In this document: positions 41,884-51,348 of the stretch, one piece after another
Numbering within the stretch: the first letter of the stretch is position 1
Layout: every line of letters begins with the position of its first letter
NCBI GenBank assembly: GCA_903919145.1
Contig: CAIXGW010000041.1
Location: forward strand, 20,834-84,833
DNA length: 64,000 nt
Direction of reading: 5' to 3'
DNA from: an uncultured Myxococcales bacterium
Lineage (GTDB): Bacteria > Myxococcota_A > UBA9042
Translations under genes and position numbers: made by a program
Notes under the pieces: model-generated
Databases searched by the model: none
Told to the model about the DNA's origin: nothing
Seen by the model: only the letters and a program-made list of their open reading frames with translations

Positions 41884-44334
41884 CTACTCTACAGCTTCGT
41901 CATCGACTTGCTGACGCGCCTTGGGGGGCCGGGGCACCGGCAGCTCTTGGGGCTGCGCTGACACAGGCTCGGGAGCCAGCTCCTTGTCTTCCAGATCGCT
42001 GGCGCCAGCCTCGACGTCGCCCACCGGGGCCGGCAGATTGGCCACTGGCCCGGCCAGCACATGCGGCAGGCGCGGCAGCGGGGTTGCCGGCACCGCGGCC
42101 AGGCCCTGCTTGAAGAACTGTGCAAAAATCGGTACGGCAAGTGCGCCACCGGTGCCTTTGGGCATTTCTTTGCGGTCGTCGTAGCCTACCCAGACGCCGG
42201 CCACCAGATCGGCTGAGAAGCCAACAAACCACGCGTCGCGCCCGCCGTTGCTGGTGCCGGTCTTGCCTGCTACCGGTCGGCCGGCTTGCTGGGCGTCCTT
42301 GCCCGAGCCCTTGCGCACCACTTCGCCCAGCATGTCGACCAGCTGCCTGGCCACCGGCTCGGCCACCACCAGCCGCCCCTCGCCGCGCTGCGCCAGAAAC
42401 AGGTCCTTGCCGGTGCGGTCGACAATCCGCGTGACGATGATCGGCTCAGCGCCGCGGCCACCTGATGCCAAGGTCGCGTAGGCATTGGTCAGTTCCATGG
42501 GAGTCACAGAGCTCGCGCCCAGAGCCAGCGGCAGGCCCGGGGTCAGCGGGCTCTTGATCCCGGCCCGCGCAGCCAAGTCAGCGATCTTCTCTGGCCCGAC
42601 CCGCGCCCCCACCTCGACCGCGATCGAGTTGATAGAGAAGGCCAGTGCGTCCCGCAGGCTGTAGCTGCGGCCGTCGTACGTCCCAGAGAAGTTGCGCGGT
42701 GTCCATCCCCGCCCGCCAACCGTAAACGTGCGTTTCTCATCGCGCAGTTCTGAGTCGGCGGTAAACAAGCCGGCCTCAATGGCCGCGCCGTAGGCAAAGG
42801 TCTTGAACGTGGAGCCAGGCTGGCGCAACGCCCGTGTCCTGTCGTAGGGGTGCAGGTCAAAATCGTCGCCGCCGACCAGCGCCCGCACCAGCCGCGTCTT
42901 GGGCTCCAGCGCCACCAACGCCGCCTGCGGGCCAAATTCTGGAGAGAGCAACAGGCCTTTCTCGTCATGGTCGCGAACGGAGACCCGCAGAAGGTCGCCG
43001 CGCCGGTAGGTCAACGGCCCCGCGGGTGGCGCCTCGACCTCTTTGTCTTTGCCGACCTTAACCTCTCTTGGGGCATCGCGACCGGCTTGGTAGCGCGCTA
43101 GAGCCGTCTTGGGCAAGCGCCCCTCTACCGCACCCAGACTGACTTGGTAAAAGTGCGGGTCGGCGTTGTCGCCCAGCACCACCCCCAGCAGCACCTTGCC
43201 GCTCGCCGGCATCTCCCCTTGCTGGGCAGCCAGCTTCTGAATGCCGACTTGCTGCGAGGCCTCATCGTCATAGTGCTTGACGGGCACGTCGGCGCGGTAC
43301 TGGCGATCGACGCGCTGCAGGCCCTTTTGCACTGCCTCTTCGGCGGCGCGCTGCAGCGCTACGTCCATGGCGACCTCAATGCGCAGGCCGCCGCCGTACA
43401 GCGTTTCGCGGTCCACTTTGTCGAGCGCCAGCCGTCGCACGGTCTCGACATACCAGCTGCCTACACCGTCGACCTTGTCATGGGGCGCCGCCGGCAGCGG
43501 CTGCTGGTTGGCCCGGTCGTGGTCCGCCTGCGAGATGTAGCCGTGGTTGAGCATCTGCCCCAGCACGTAGCCCCGGCGCTTCTTGGCCTGATCTGGATGG
43601 CGAAAGGGCGAAAACCGCGCCGGACTGTTGACCATGCCGGCCAGCAACGCCGCCTGGGCCACATCGAGCTCGCCGGTGGATCGATCGCAGAAGAACCGTG
43701 CCGCCTCCTCAATTCCGTAGCGGCCATGGCCAAAATAGACTTCGTTGAGGTACAGCGTCAGGATCTCGTCTTTGGTCAGCTTGGTCTCGAGCTTGCGCGC
43801 CAGGACCAGCTCCTTGAACTTGCGAGTGAAAGTCTTGCCGCGGTCCAAGAAGCGCGTCTTGGCGAATTGCTGGGTCAGCGTCGATGCACCCTGGGCATAG
43901 CGGCCGCTGGTCACGTCGATCCACAGTGCCCGGGCAATGCCGGCGATGTCCAGGCCGGGATGGTCAAAAAAGGCAGCGTCTTCAGCGCAGACCATGGCGT
44001 AGCGCATCGTTGGCGGGATCCGCTCGGTCGGGATGACGGTGCGGATCTCCTCGCCAAACCGCGCCACCACTTCGCCGCCAGCGGCATAGACCCGTGACGA
44101 CTCCTTGGCGATCTGCCGATAGGCCTCAAAAGAGAACACGTCGGGCAAGGTCGCGTCCAGCCAATACCAGCCAGCCGTCGCCCCACCGCCGCCCAGCACC
44201 CCGGCCACGGCCACCAGCAGCGCCAGCTGGGCCAGGCAGCCGCGGCCCGCCGGCTTGGCCAGGCCACTCTTGCTGGCTGGGGGGAGTTTTGAGTTTTGGG
44301 GGATGGGTTTGGTCGTCGTCATCGCCGCGAGCAT
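41884..44334 (-). CDS. Class A penicillin-binding protein (PBP1A-type)
   Basis: Peptidoglycan glycosyltransferase/transpeptidase of 816 residues. Cytoplasmic tail, one membrane helix (about 34-56), then glycosyltransferase motifs EDAAFFDHPG, GASTLTQQFAKT and KFKELVLARKLE, and transpeptidase motifs GSTFKTFAY (SxxK), SINSIAVEVG (SxN) and GKTGTSNGGRDAWFVG (KTG). Residues between hold a long insert typical of PBP1A. A short Pro/Glu tail ends the protein. ATG at 44334 or 44322 could each be used. Confidence 0.92.
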   Translation of the reverse strand: MLAAMTTTKPIPQNSKLPPASKSGLAKPAGRGCLAQLALLVAVAGVLGGGGATAGWYWLDATLPDVFSFEAYRQIAKESSRVYAAGGEVVARFGEEIRTVIPTERIPPTMRYAMVCAEDAAFFDHPGLDIAGIARALWIDVTSGRYAQGASTLTQQFAKTRFLDRGKTFTRKFKELVLARKLETKLTKDEILTLYLNEVYFGHGRYGIEEAARFFCDRSTGELDVAQAALLAGMVNSPARFSPFRHPDQAKKRRGYVLGQMLNHGYISQADHDRANQQPLPAAPHDKVDGVGSWYVETVRRLALDKVDRETLYGGGLRIEVAMDVALQRAAEEAVQKGLQRVDRQYRADVPVKHYDDEASQQVGIQKLAAQQGEMPASGKVLLGVVLGDNADPHFYQVSLGAVEGRLPKTALARYQAGRDAPREVKVGKDKEVEAPPAGPLTYRRGDLLRVSVRDHDEKGLLLSPEFGPQAALVALEPKTRLVRALVGGDDFDLHPYDRTRALRQPGSTFKTFAYGAAIEAGLFTADSELRDEKRTFTVGGRGWTPRNFSGTYDGRSYSLRDALAFSINSIAVEVGARVGPEKIADLAARAGIKSPLTPGLPLALGASSVTPMELTNAYATLASGGRGAEPIIVTRIVDRTGKDLFLAQRGEGRLVVAEPVARQLVDMLGEVVRKGSGKDAQQAGRPVAGKTGTSNGGRDAWFVGFSADLVAGVWVGYDDRKEMPKGTGGALAVPIFAQFFKQGLAAVPATPLPRLPHVLAGPVANLPAPVGDVEAGASDLEDKELAPEPVSAQPQELPVPRPPKARQQVDDEAVE

Positions 44335-44457
44335 ACACCGTTTGCCGCCGCGCCCAAGCCCCCGCGAGGTCTTCTAGCCACGCCCACCCGTTGCACCGCG
44401 GCGCAGTTCGTGGAACCATCCCACCCGGCGAGGTCGAGAGCCGCCCAGAGGTTGAGG

Positions 44458-45279
44458 ATGGCCAACATCACCTGTCCCCGCTGCGCCACAGCTTGGCCCC
44501 AGGCCTACCAATTCTGTGGCCGCTGCGGCGGTCCGCTGCACCCAGAAGCTGCTTCGCCCGCGGCCGCGCCTCCGGGCATTCCGCCGCCGCCTTCAGGGCC
44601 TGCACCCCAAGAGCCGCTGCCGCTCCGCCGCACCCAGCTGGTGGTGCTGCGCGGCGCCGTGACGGAGGGCACCGCCTTTCCGCTGCCTCCAGGCATCAGC
44701 TCGCTGGGGCGCCAGGGCGACTTGGCGTTTCCCGACGACCCGCTGCTGGCCTCGCCCCACGCAGTCTTTGACCGCAGTCCAGAGACCCTTGACATTGCGT
44801 CGATTCCTGGAGCGTCGGGTCTGTTTCGCCGCCTGCGCGAACCCACGCTGGTGCGCTCTGGCGATGTGGTTTTTGCCGGCGAACAGTACCTGCTGGTGCG
44901 CGTGGGCGACCAGGTGCCCGCGGAGCCCACGCCTCCCGGCCAGCCCCCGCCAGAGAACTTTGGCACGCCACTGCCGCCGCCGCGCCTGCACGTCACTCAG
45001 CTGTTGGTCGGCGGGCTGCCCGGGCGAGTGGTCTCTACCGACCGAGAAATGCTCACGGTGGGCCGCGAAAACGCCGACCTGTCCTTTCCGCAGGACCGCT
45101 TCATGAGCAGCAAGCACCTGCGCTTTGAAGTTGCGTCCAGCGGCCATGTCCAGGTCATCGACGTTGGCAGCCTCAACGGCACCTTTGTCCGCGTCACCCG
45201 TCTGCCGACCCGCCTGCACCGCGGCGACGAGATCCTGGTCGGCAGCGTCCTGTTTCGGGTCGATATCGACGAACCTTAA
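44458..45279 (+). CDS. Zinc-ribbon protein with two FHA domains
   Basis: Protein of 273 residues, ATG 44458 chosen by an upstream CAGAGG. The N-terminus ITCPRCATAWPQAYQFCGRCGGPL is a CxxC...CxxC ribbon. Two FHA-like regions follow: a diverged one at about 60-155 (ISSLGRQGDLAFPDDPLLASPHAVF), and a canonical one at about 190-270 with LTVGRENADLSFPQDRFMSSKHLRF and VIDVGSLNGTFVRV. Only the second has the Arg, Ser-x-x-His and Asn-Gly set for phosphothreonine. It could read out a kinase such as the one at 23320. Confidence 0.82.
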   Translation: MANITCPRCATAWPQAYQFCGRCGGPLHPEAASPAAAPPGIPPPPSGPAPQEPLPLRRTQLVVLRGAVTEGTAFPLPPGISSLGRQGDLAFPDDPLLASPHAVFDRSPETLDIASIPGASGLFRRLREPTLVRSGDVVFAGEQYLLVRVGDQVPAEPTPPGQPPPENFGTPLPPPRLHVTQLLVGGLPGRVVSTDREMLTVGRENADLSFPQDRFMSSKHLRFEVASSGHVQVIDVGSLNGTFVRVTRLPTRLHRGDEILVGSVLFRVDIDEP

Positions 45280-45484
45280 GGGCCTGCGGTACGCCCCGGT
45301 CGATCCAATCGCTATCCTGGATTGGCTTTGGGCAGCTGGACCTCTGCCACAGCCTCACAGGCCCTGGTCTACCCAGGCTTTTTCGACCGCAGCACTGCGA
45401 CGCTCGGCCGTCTACCCAGCCGCTCCGGGCGAGCCAAGTCCTGCCCCTTGGATCGCCCGGCCGGCTGTCTTGCGCAAGGCTGCT
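45280..45484. other. Convergent gap with weak hairpin
   Basis: 205 bases. CCAATC (45305-45310) and GATTGG (45320-45325) could pair; otherwise no feature. Confidence 0.35.
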
Positions 45485-47062
45485 TTACTTCTTGGGCGCG
45501 GCGGCTTTGGCCTTGTCGCGCTCGACCTTGTCGGCCGCCATCTCTTCGGCAAAGGTGGCGATTTCCTTGCCCTTGCGGTAGAAGCTGTACAGCGCGTAGT
45601 TCTTGCGGAACTTGGCCGCAGCGGCATCGACCTTGCCCTCGGCAGCGGCTTTGTCGACGGCGGTGCAGTAGTCAATGGTATCCACCGACGCCTGGACAAT
45701 GTCGCCCACCGAGATCGGCATGTCGGTCACGATCACCGGCTGCACATTCTTGGCGCCGATCGGATCCTTCTTGTCAAAGGCCTTGAGCACGGCCAGCGAA
45801 GCCGGGTCGCCAAACACGGCCAAGCACCGCGCCGCCAAGACCCGCGCCACCGCGCGAGGGCTCGACTTGAGGGTAGCCTCTAGCGCCGGGCGCGCCGCAT
45901 CAGCACCTAGACTCTTGATTTCGTTGAGGCAGAGATCGACGATCATCTTCTTGGCGTCGTTGGCGGCAAATTCCTCTTGGCCGTAGTTGGTGTCGTCCGG
46001 CAGCTTCTCCAGGGCCGTGGCCAGGCCTTTGGCGCCCTGCAGCGAGATCAGCAGCTGCGTGGCATACCAGCGGTCGTCGCAGTTGCGCCCCGTCAGCAGC
46101 TGCTCCATCAGCGGTCCCACGCGATCCCACGCGCCCTTGAGCGCTTCAAAGCGGTCCTGCTTGAGCTTCTCCAGCTCCTCGGGCTTCTTCTTGTCGTCAT
46201 CTGGATCGGTCCACTGCAGGGCCACACGGATGGCCAGGTCGGCCGCGCGCTTGTCATCGGGGTGCGGCTTCTCGGCGTCGGCAAAACGGCGGTACAGCTC
46301 TAGGAAGTAGATGTAGCCATCCAGGCTGTCTGTGCTCTGGATGGCGCCCAGGTCATCCTCGCTGATCTTGATGTTCTTGCCGGCGTGGTAGCGGCGCAGG
46401 CCGGCCACCAGGGCCTTCTTGGACTCGGGGGTGTTCTGGTTGCGCAGAAACGCCACCAGCTCGCCGCGAGAGACGCCCTTGCCCAGCATCACCTCAACAC
46501 CTGGAATCGCATAGGGGCCCAGCACTTCGATGTCCTCTGGGGTCACCCGATCCTTGAGCGCGCTCTTGAGGGCTTCGATGTCCATTTCGTGCTTGAAGTC
46601 GCCAAACGCCCAGTCGGCCAGCTGCTTCTTGAGCTCGACAGCGCGCGGCTCTGGCAGCTTGCCTTCTTTGAGGATGGCAAACAGCACGATCTTGGCATGG
46701 CCCTTCTGCTTGACGCTGCCGTTCTGCAACAACTTGATCATCTGGGGCTGCAGCGCCAGCAGCAGCTCCTGGCGATCGGGGGCCTTCTCTACCACTGGCA
46801 GCACTTGCGACGGCTGGCCACCTTCCGCCACCAGGATCTCCAGGGCGCGGCCGCGGAGCTTGACGTCATTGCCCTTGTCGGCCACAAAGTTGGTCATCTC
46901 TGCCCAGCCGGCCTCGTTGTTCATCCACAGGCGAAAGTTGTCTTCCGGATCGGCCTTGCCGCAGCCCGCATGGGCCATCAAGCTCAAACCGGCCAAGGTC
47001 GCGACGGCGGCGGCGCGCAGGCGCCCGAGCTCGGTACTGCGGCGGTGGAGTTGCTGCTTCAT
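45485..47062 (-). CDS. Putative HEAT-like helical lipoprotein
   Basis: Protein of 525 residues; the ATG at 47062 has GGAGG nearby, so the longer frame from 47215 is rejected. The signal peptide ends in HAGC (about residue 34). The mature part is helical with repeated AxxxLK/LLxxGxxxxK segments, consistent with HEAT/ARM-like repeats and a C-terminal Ala/Lys-rich tail. Function unknown. Divergent from a small coiled-coil gene. Confidence 0.7.
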   Translation of the reverse strand: MKQQLHRRSTELGRLRAAAVATLAGLSLMAHAGCGKADPEDNFRLWMNNEAGWAEMTNFVADKGNDVKLRGRALEILVAEGGQPSQVLPVVEKAPDRQELLLALQPQMIKLLQNGSVKQKGHAKIVLFAILKEGKLPEPRAVELKKQLADWAFGDFKHEMDIEALKSALKDRVTPEDIEVLGPYAIPGVEVMLGKGVSRGELVAFLRNQNTPESKKALVAGLRRYHAGKNIKISEDDLGAIQSTDSLDGYIYFLELYRRFADAEKPHPDDKRAADLAIRVALQWTDPDDDKKKPEELEKLKQDRFEALKGAWDRVGPLMEQLLTGRNCDDRWYATQLLISLQGAKGLATALEKLPDDTNYGQEEFAANDAKKMIVDLCLNEIKSLGADAARPALEATLKSSPRAVARVLAARCLAVFGDPASLAVLKAFDKKDPIGAKNVQPVIVTDMPISVGDIVQASVDTIDYCTAVDKAAAEGKVDAAAAKFRKNYALYSFYRKGKEIATFAEEMAADKVERDKAKAAAPKK

Positions 47063-47214
47063 TTCCCGTTCCTCCCGAGTGGAGCGCAGGCCGCACAGAG
47101 TTTTCTGCCTAGGCCGTTGCATCTTGCTGGGCGGGGATGTTAGTACGAACCCAGGGGCACGGCAAACGGCGACAGGCTGCGAAATCGGTGAATTCGTGAG
47201 GTCGGGAGGAACCA

Positions 47215-47565
47215 ATGGCGATCAAAGGACCCGTCGGCTCAGAGAAGGCCGCGCTGCTACTGCAACAGCTCGAAATCAAGCTCGAACAGCTGCGCCGCAA
47301 GTTCCAAAATTACTTCAACGGCTTTGAGAAGACGCCGCCTACGCTAGAGTTCGACGCTCTCAAGCGCGAGTTCCGCGAGTTTGGCATGCAGCAGTACTCG
47401 ACGGCCCAGGCGCGCTTCAAGGCCCAGAATCTGCTGGCCCGCTGGAACTTGCTGCGCTCGACGTTTGAGCGCGATCTACAGCGCATGGAAGAGGGCAAGT
47501 TCAAGCCCAACGCCCACCACGCCTCTCACTCCAAAGACCTCAAGCCTACAGACGATCTGGACTGA
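47215..47565 (+). CDS. Small coiled-coil protein
   Basis: Protein of 116 residues with GGGAGG 7 bases before the ATG. Nearly all helical and charged (LLLQQLEIKLEQLRRKFQNYF; AQARFKAQNLLARWNLLRSTFERDLQRM). No signal or catalytic motif. Family not recognised. Confidence 0.68.
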   Translation: MAIKGPVGSEKAALLLQQLEIKLEQLRRKFQNYFNGFEKTPPTLEFDALKREFREFGMQQYSTAQARFKAQNLLARWNLLRSTFERDLQRMEEGKFKPNAHHASHSKDLKPTDDLD

Positions 47566-47695
47566 TCGGCCAGGTCGCGCTTGGAGCCCAAGAGGCTGTC
47601 CAACAGCGCCTCGGCCCTTTCGCCGCTGCTGCACGCCAAGCAAGCACGCGTTGTGGCAGATGATTCGCCCTTCCCCTGCCTGCGGTCGATTGGTT

Positions 47696-49423
47696 TCAGG
47701 GCGAGCCCAACGGCACCCACGGCCCGCGCTGGCTCAGAGCCTGCTCAGCGTCGCGCTCCAGCACCGCGCGTTCGCGGGCCTCGGCGTGGGCGGCCACCAC
47801 CTCGCGCTCCAGCGACTCCATCAGCTCGCCCAGCCCCTCTCTGGTCTTGGCCGACACAGGCTGCGCCGACCACGCCGCTTGCAGCTCGCGCACAGCCGGC
47901 GGATCGCGCAACGTATCGGCTTTGTTAATGATCACCTTGCGCGGCGCTTCGGCCAGGTCGTGTTCGCCCAAGATCCTCACCACCGACTGCAGCTGCGCTT
48001 CCATTTGCGCGTGGCTGCCATCGACCACCACCAGCAGCAGGTCCGCCGCCCGCGCTTCTTCCAGGGTCGCCTCAAAGGCGCCGAGCAGCTCCTTTGGAAG
48101 ATCGCGAATAAAACCAACAGTATCGGTCATCACCACCTGCGTGCCGCCGGGCAGGCGAATGCGCCGGGTGGTCGGATCCAGCGTCGCAAACAGCAGGTTC
48201 TCTGTGTAGGCATCGGACTTGGCCAGGGCGTTGAGCAGGCTCGACTTTCCCACATTGGTATAGCCAAGCAGGGCCACCGCCGGCACTTCCGCCTGGGTCC
48301 GCCCCATCCGCCGCACCCCGCGGCCGCGCTTGAGCCGCTCCAATTCATCCTCGATCTTGTGGATGCGATCGCGGGCGCGGCGGCGGTCGATCTCCAGCTT
48401 GGTTTCTCCCGGCCCCACGCCGCCAATGCCACCGGTCAGCCGCGACAGGGCGTTGTCGCGGTCGCCCAGCCGCGGCAGGGAGTAGCGCAGCTGCGCCAGC
48501 TCGACCTGCAGCTTGCCGTCCTGAGAGCGGGCACGGTGGGCAAAAATGTCTAGAATAAGCTGAGTTCGGTCCAGGACCTTGATGTCGGCCAGCTTCTGGA
48601 TCGACTTGGACTGGCTGGGCGTCAGCTCGCGGGCAAACAGCAGCATGGTGGCATCGGTCTGCATGGCCTGCAGCGTCAGCTCTGCCAGCTTTCCCGAGCC
48701 AATCAGCGTGCGCGAGTCGATGTCGCGGCGGCGCTGCAGGACCCGCCCCACCACCTCGACGCGGGCCGTGCGCGCCAACTCCTCCATCTCGTCCAGTCGG
48801 TCCTCTGCCAGGGCTATCGACTCGGAGCCCACATAGATCAGCAGCGCCCGCTCGCGGGCATCGACCATCCGCGCCGCCGGCCTGACCAGCGCCAGCCGCG
48901 CCTGCAGCTCTTCAATCCACGCGGCGCAGTCAAAGTCAAAGCTGCTCCACGGCAGCTGCGGCAGCAATTCTGCAGTCAGATTGCCGGTTCGGCCCAGCCC
49001 CTTGCCATCGGGCGCCACGTGGGCAATCGATACCGTGTGCGGTATGCCGTGCTGGTGCCCTAGCGCCGCCACCAAGTCCAGGCCCAGGCGCGTCAGGTCA
49101 TTCAGGTCGTCGTCGTCGACTGGCTCGCCGCGCAAGTGCACGTGAACCAACCGCAAGCCGCGCAGCCGTCCGGCGTCTTTGCCCCAGCGCCCCAGGTCCG
49201 GCAGCTCGATCTGGTGGTCATCGCCGACGATCGCGTGGGTCACCCGGCCGCCGCGGTCGATGAGCACGCCGATCTGCCGGCCCAGCTTTGCAGCCAAACC
49301 GCACATCCGGGTCGCCAGCGCCTCGGACACCACCTCGCGCGGTTCGCACAAGTGGTGGCCTAGCCGCTCTAGGCCGTGACGCTCGGTGACCGAAAGGCCT
49401 TGAAGATTGCCGTGGATATTCAA
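47696..49423 (-). CDS. hflX: GTPase HflX
   Basis: Ribosome-associated GTPase of 575 residues, longer than most (about 420) because of an N-terminal region. A TTG start at 49423 gives MNIHGNLQGLSVTERHGLERL, matching the start of related HflX proteins. HflX domain: RRDIDSRTLIGSGKLAEL and GGIGGVGPGETKLEIDRRR; G domain: ALLGYTNVGKSSLLNALA near 383-400, LDPTTRRI, DTVGF and INKAD. It starts one base after the gene at 49425. Confidence 0.92.
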   Translation of the reverse strand: MNIHGNLQGLSVTERHGLERLGHHLCEPREVVSEALATRMCGLAAKLGRQIGVLIDRGGRVTHAIVGDDHQIELPDLGRWGKDAGRLRGLRLVHVHLRGEPVDDDDLNDLTRLGLDLVAALGHQHGIPHTVSIAHVAPDGKGLGRTGNLTAELLPQLPWSSFDFDCAAWIEELQARLALVRPAARMVDARERALLIYVGSESIALAEDRLDEMEELARTARVEVVGRVLQRRRDIDSRTLIGSGKLAELTLQAMQTDATMLLFARELTPSQSKSIQKLADIKVLDRTQLILDIFAHRARSQDGKLQVELAQLRYSLPRLGDRDNALSRLTGGIGGVGPGETKLEIDRRRARDRIHKIEDELERLKRGRGVRRMGRTQAEVPAVALLGYTNVGKSSLLNALAKSDAYTENLLFATLDPTTRRIRLPGGTQVVMTDTVGFIRDLPKELLGAFEATLEEARAADLLLVVVDGSHAQMEAQLQSVVRILGEHDLAEAPRKVIINKADTLRDPPAVRELQAAWSAQPVSAKTREGLGELMESLEREVVAAHAEARERAVLERDAEQALSQRGPWVPLGSP

Positions 49424-49424
49424 A

Positions 49425-50219
49425 TTAGTTGATGTTGACGATCGAGCCCTTGATGGTCATTGTCGAAGACGACTTCACGTCCATGGTCGAGCCGGCCTTG
49501 GTCTCGGTCGAAGAGCCGGACGACTGCTTGATCGTCGAGTCAGCCTTGATGACCAAGTCTTTGCACTCCATGGTGATCGTGTTCTTGGCCTTGATCAGCA
49601 TGTCGCCGGTCTTGGTCTCAATGGTGATCTTCTTGGACTTGGTGTCGATCAGAATGTAGTTGTTGTTCTCGTGGTCGTAGATCTCGATTTGATCGGTGGA
49701 GCCCGACTGGTCCAGGACGATGCGGTGGCCGTTGCGGCCCGTGGGCTCGTCTTCTTCTGCCTTGGCCTTGACCAAGTTCTGCAGAATAATACGCTCTTTG
49801 CCGTCCTTGTTGTCCAGGAACTGCAGCATGTGGCCGCTGCGCGAGCGGATCGAGCGGAAGTAGTTCTTGCCGCTCTGCTCCTGGTTGGCATGGATCGGCG
49901 TGTCCACACCATTCCACAAGCTGCCGATCACAAAGGGGCGGCGCACATCGGCGTGCTCAAAGGCCACCAGCACTTCGTCGTCCACTTCTGGCAGCCAGAA
50001 CGCGCCGCGATCCTTGCCAGCCATGAAGGTGGCGATTCGGCACCAGGTGGTGCGAAAGTCCTCATCGTCCTTGGCGTCGGTGTACTTGGCGTCCGACTCC
50101 ATGACCCATGGGAACTTGACCTTGACGCGGTAGTGTCCGTCTGGGTCTTTGTTGTCGACCACAATGCCGACGACTACGCCTTGAATCTTGAAGGGTTCGC
50201 GCTTGCGTTCCGACAACAT
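49425..50219 (-). CDS. Phage baseplate gpV / VgrG-like spike protein
   Basis: Protein of 264 residues. The N-terminal half (FKIQGVVVGIVVDNKDPDGHYRVKVKFPWV, then WLPEVDDEVLVAFEHADVRRPFVIGSLWNG) is the OB-fold of gpV/VgrG spikes. The rest is a beta-helix of short repeats (KSKKITIETKTGDMLIKAKNTITMECKDLVIKADSTI), as in T4 gp5. VgrG's large gpD/gp27 part is missing. No sheath, tube, ATPase or effector genes were seen. The stop is one base from the hflX start. Confidence 0.82.
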   Translation of the reverse strand: MLSERKREPFKIQGVVVGIVVDNKDPDGHYRVKVKFPWVMESDAKYTDAKDDEDFRTTWCRIATFMAGKDRGAFWLPEVDDEVLVAFEHADVRRPFVIGSLWNGVDTPIHANQEQSGKNYFRSIRSRSGHMLQFLDNKDGKERIILQNLVKAKAEEDEPTGRNGHRIVLDQSGSTDQIEIYDHENNNYILIDTKSKKITIETKTGDMLIKAKNTITMECKDLVIKADSTIKQSSGSSTETKAGSTMDVKSSSTMTIKGSIVNIN

Positions 50220-50860
50220 GGTGACCTCATCGTTCTGGCGTCAAACGGCCGACATCATCGCTTGGGGCCCCAACAAGAAGAACTCGTCGGTTGCCCTTGC
50301 ACTGCCAAGAGGGTCGCCAAGCTCACCGATGCGGATTCGCGGCGACGCCCCAACTACAAATCTAGCGACTTGTGGTTGTCGGGGCCCTTGGGCTACATCC
50401 AGCAGAGAATGTCACCCAACAACCACGGTACCCCTGCCGCGCCAGCCGTGCAACGGGGCCCAGCCATCTGCGCGGCGCCCCTGGGGTGTCGCCGCCCCGC
50501 CCCTGCGATCGAAGCCGCCCAGCAGGGGCTTGGAACCAGTCGCGGCCCCTTGGATCGCAGAGGGCCGCCCTCAGCACCGGCAGGTGGTAAGCGCCGCCGC
50601 TGAGCGAATAGACCGGGCCGCCCGTCGACGGTCGATGGACACCGCCAACCCGCCCAGCGCCGGGCTCAGCCCCGGGCCGCCGCGACCCCGCCGACCGCAG
50701 CCGCTGACCCGCTTGTGCCCGCAATTCGCGTCGGCAACTTCAGCCCCGTGGCCCCAGGGCAATTGACGGAAGACCCCAGAATAGGGTATCTCGCCGTCGC
50801 GCTGTCGAGTCCTCCTCGGCGGACTGTGGTCTTGGCGCGGCCGTTTGCGCGGAGCCTGAC
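50220..50860. other. 640-base region without gene; nuo promoter at its end
   Basis: No frame on either strand has convincing coding character; a 120-residue minus frame (50362-50724) is of odd composition. It may contain vgrG-side and nuoA-side regulatory DNA. Confidence 0.5.
50763..50792 (+). promoter_or_regulatory. Candidate nuo operon promoter
   Basis: TTGACG at 50763-50768, 18 bases, TATCTC at 50787-50792; 68 bases before nuoA. Confidence 0.45.
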
Positions 50861-51244
50861 ATGCTGCAAAGCCAACTCGGATACATCTCTCTTCTCGCCA
50901 TGTTGGTGGTTGTCGTGGGCATTGGCGCCGCCATCGGCGTCATCAACTACGTCTTGGGGCCGCGCCGCACCAGCCCGGTCAAGCAGGGCACGTTTGAGTG
51001 TGGCAGCGACCCCGTGGGCAGCGCCCGCGCGCGGTTTTCGGTCAAATTCTACCTGGTAGCCATCTTCTTTATCGTGTTCGACATCGAATCCGTGTTCATG
51101 TACCCCTGGGCAGCCCTGTTTCGCGAGTTGATCGTCGAGCCGGGCCTGGGCCTGGCCACCGTGGCCGAGATGTTCGTGTTTGTCGGCATCCTGGGGGCCG
51201 GCTTGGCCTACGTGTGGCGGCGCGGCGCACTCGACTGGGACTAG
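50861..51244 (+). CDS. nuoA: NADH-quinone oxidoreductase subunit A
   Basis: Membrane-arm subunit of complex I, 127 residues with three helices. Typical motifs KQGTFECGSDPVG and FFIVFDIESVFMYPWA are present. First gene of the nuo group. Confidence 0.92.
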   Translation: MLQSQLGYISLLAMLVVVVGIGAAIGVINYVLGPRRTSPVKQGTFECGSDPVGSARARFSVKFYLVAIFFIVFDIESVFMYPWAALFRELIVEPGLGLATVAEMFVFVGILGAGLAYVWRRGALDWD

Positions 51245-51348
51245 GGCCAGAGGTCTGATTGCGGCTATGGCCGAAGAATCAGGCTGTTACTGATCGCGAG
51301 TGCCCGCCCACGCGCCGCTTTAGGAGCCCGCGCACCGCTGGAGAAGCC

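Noticed and set aside
49425..50219. Prophage remnant
   Set aside because: Only one phage-like gene, with no integrase, capsid, tail tube or attachment-site repeats around it.
50362..50724. 120-residue minus frame in the gap before nuoA
   Set aside because: Very high Arg/Gly/Pro content, no ribosome site or domain.
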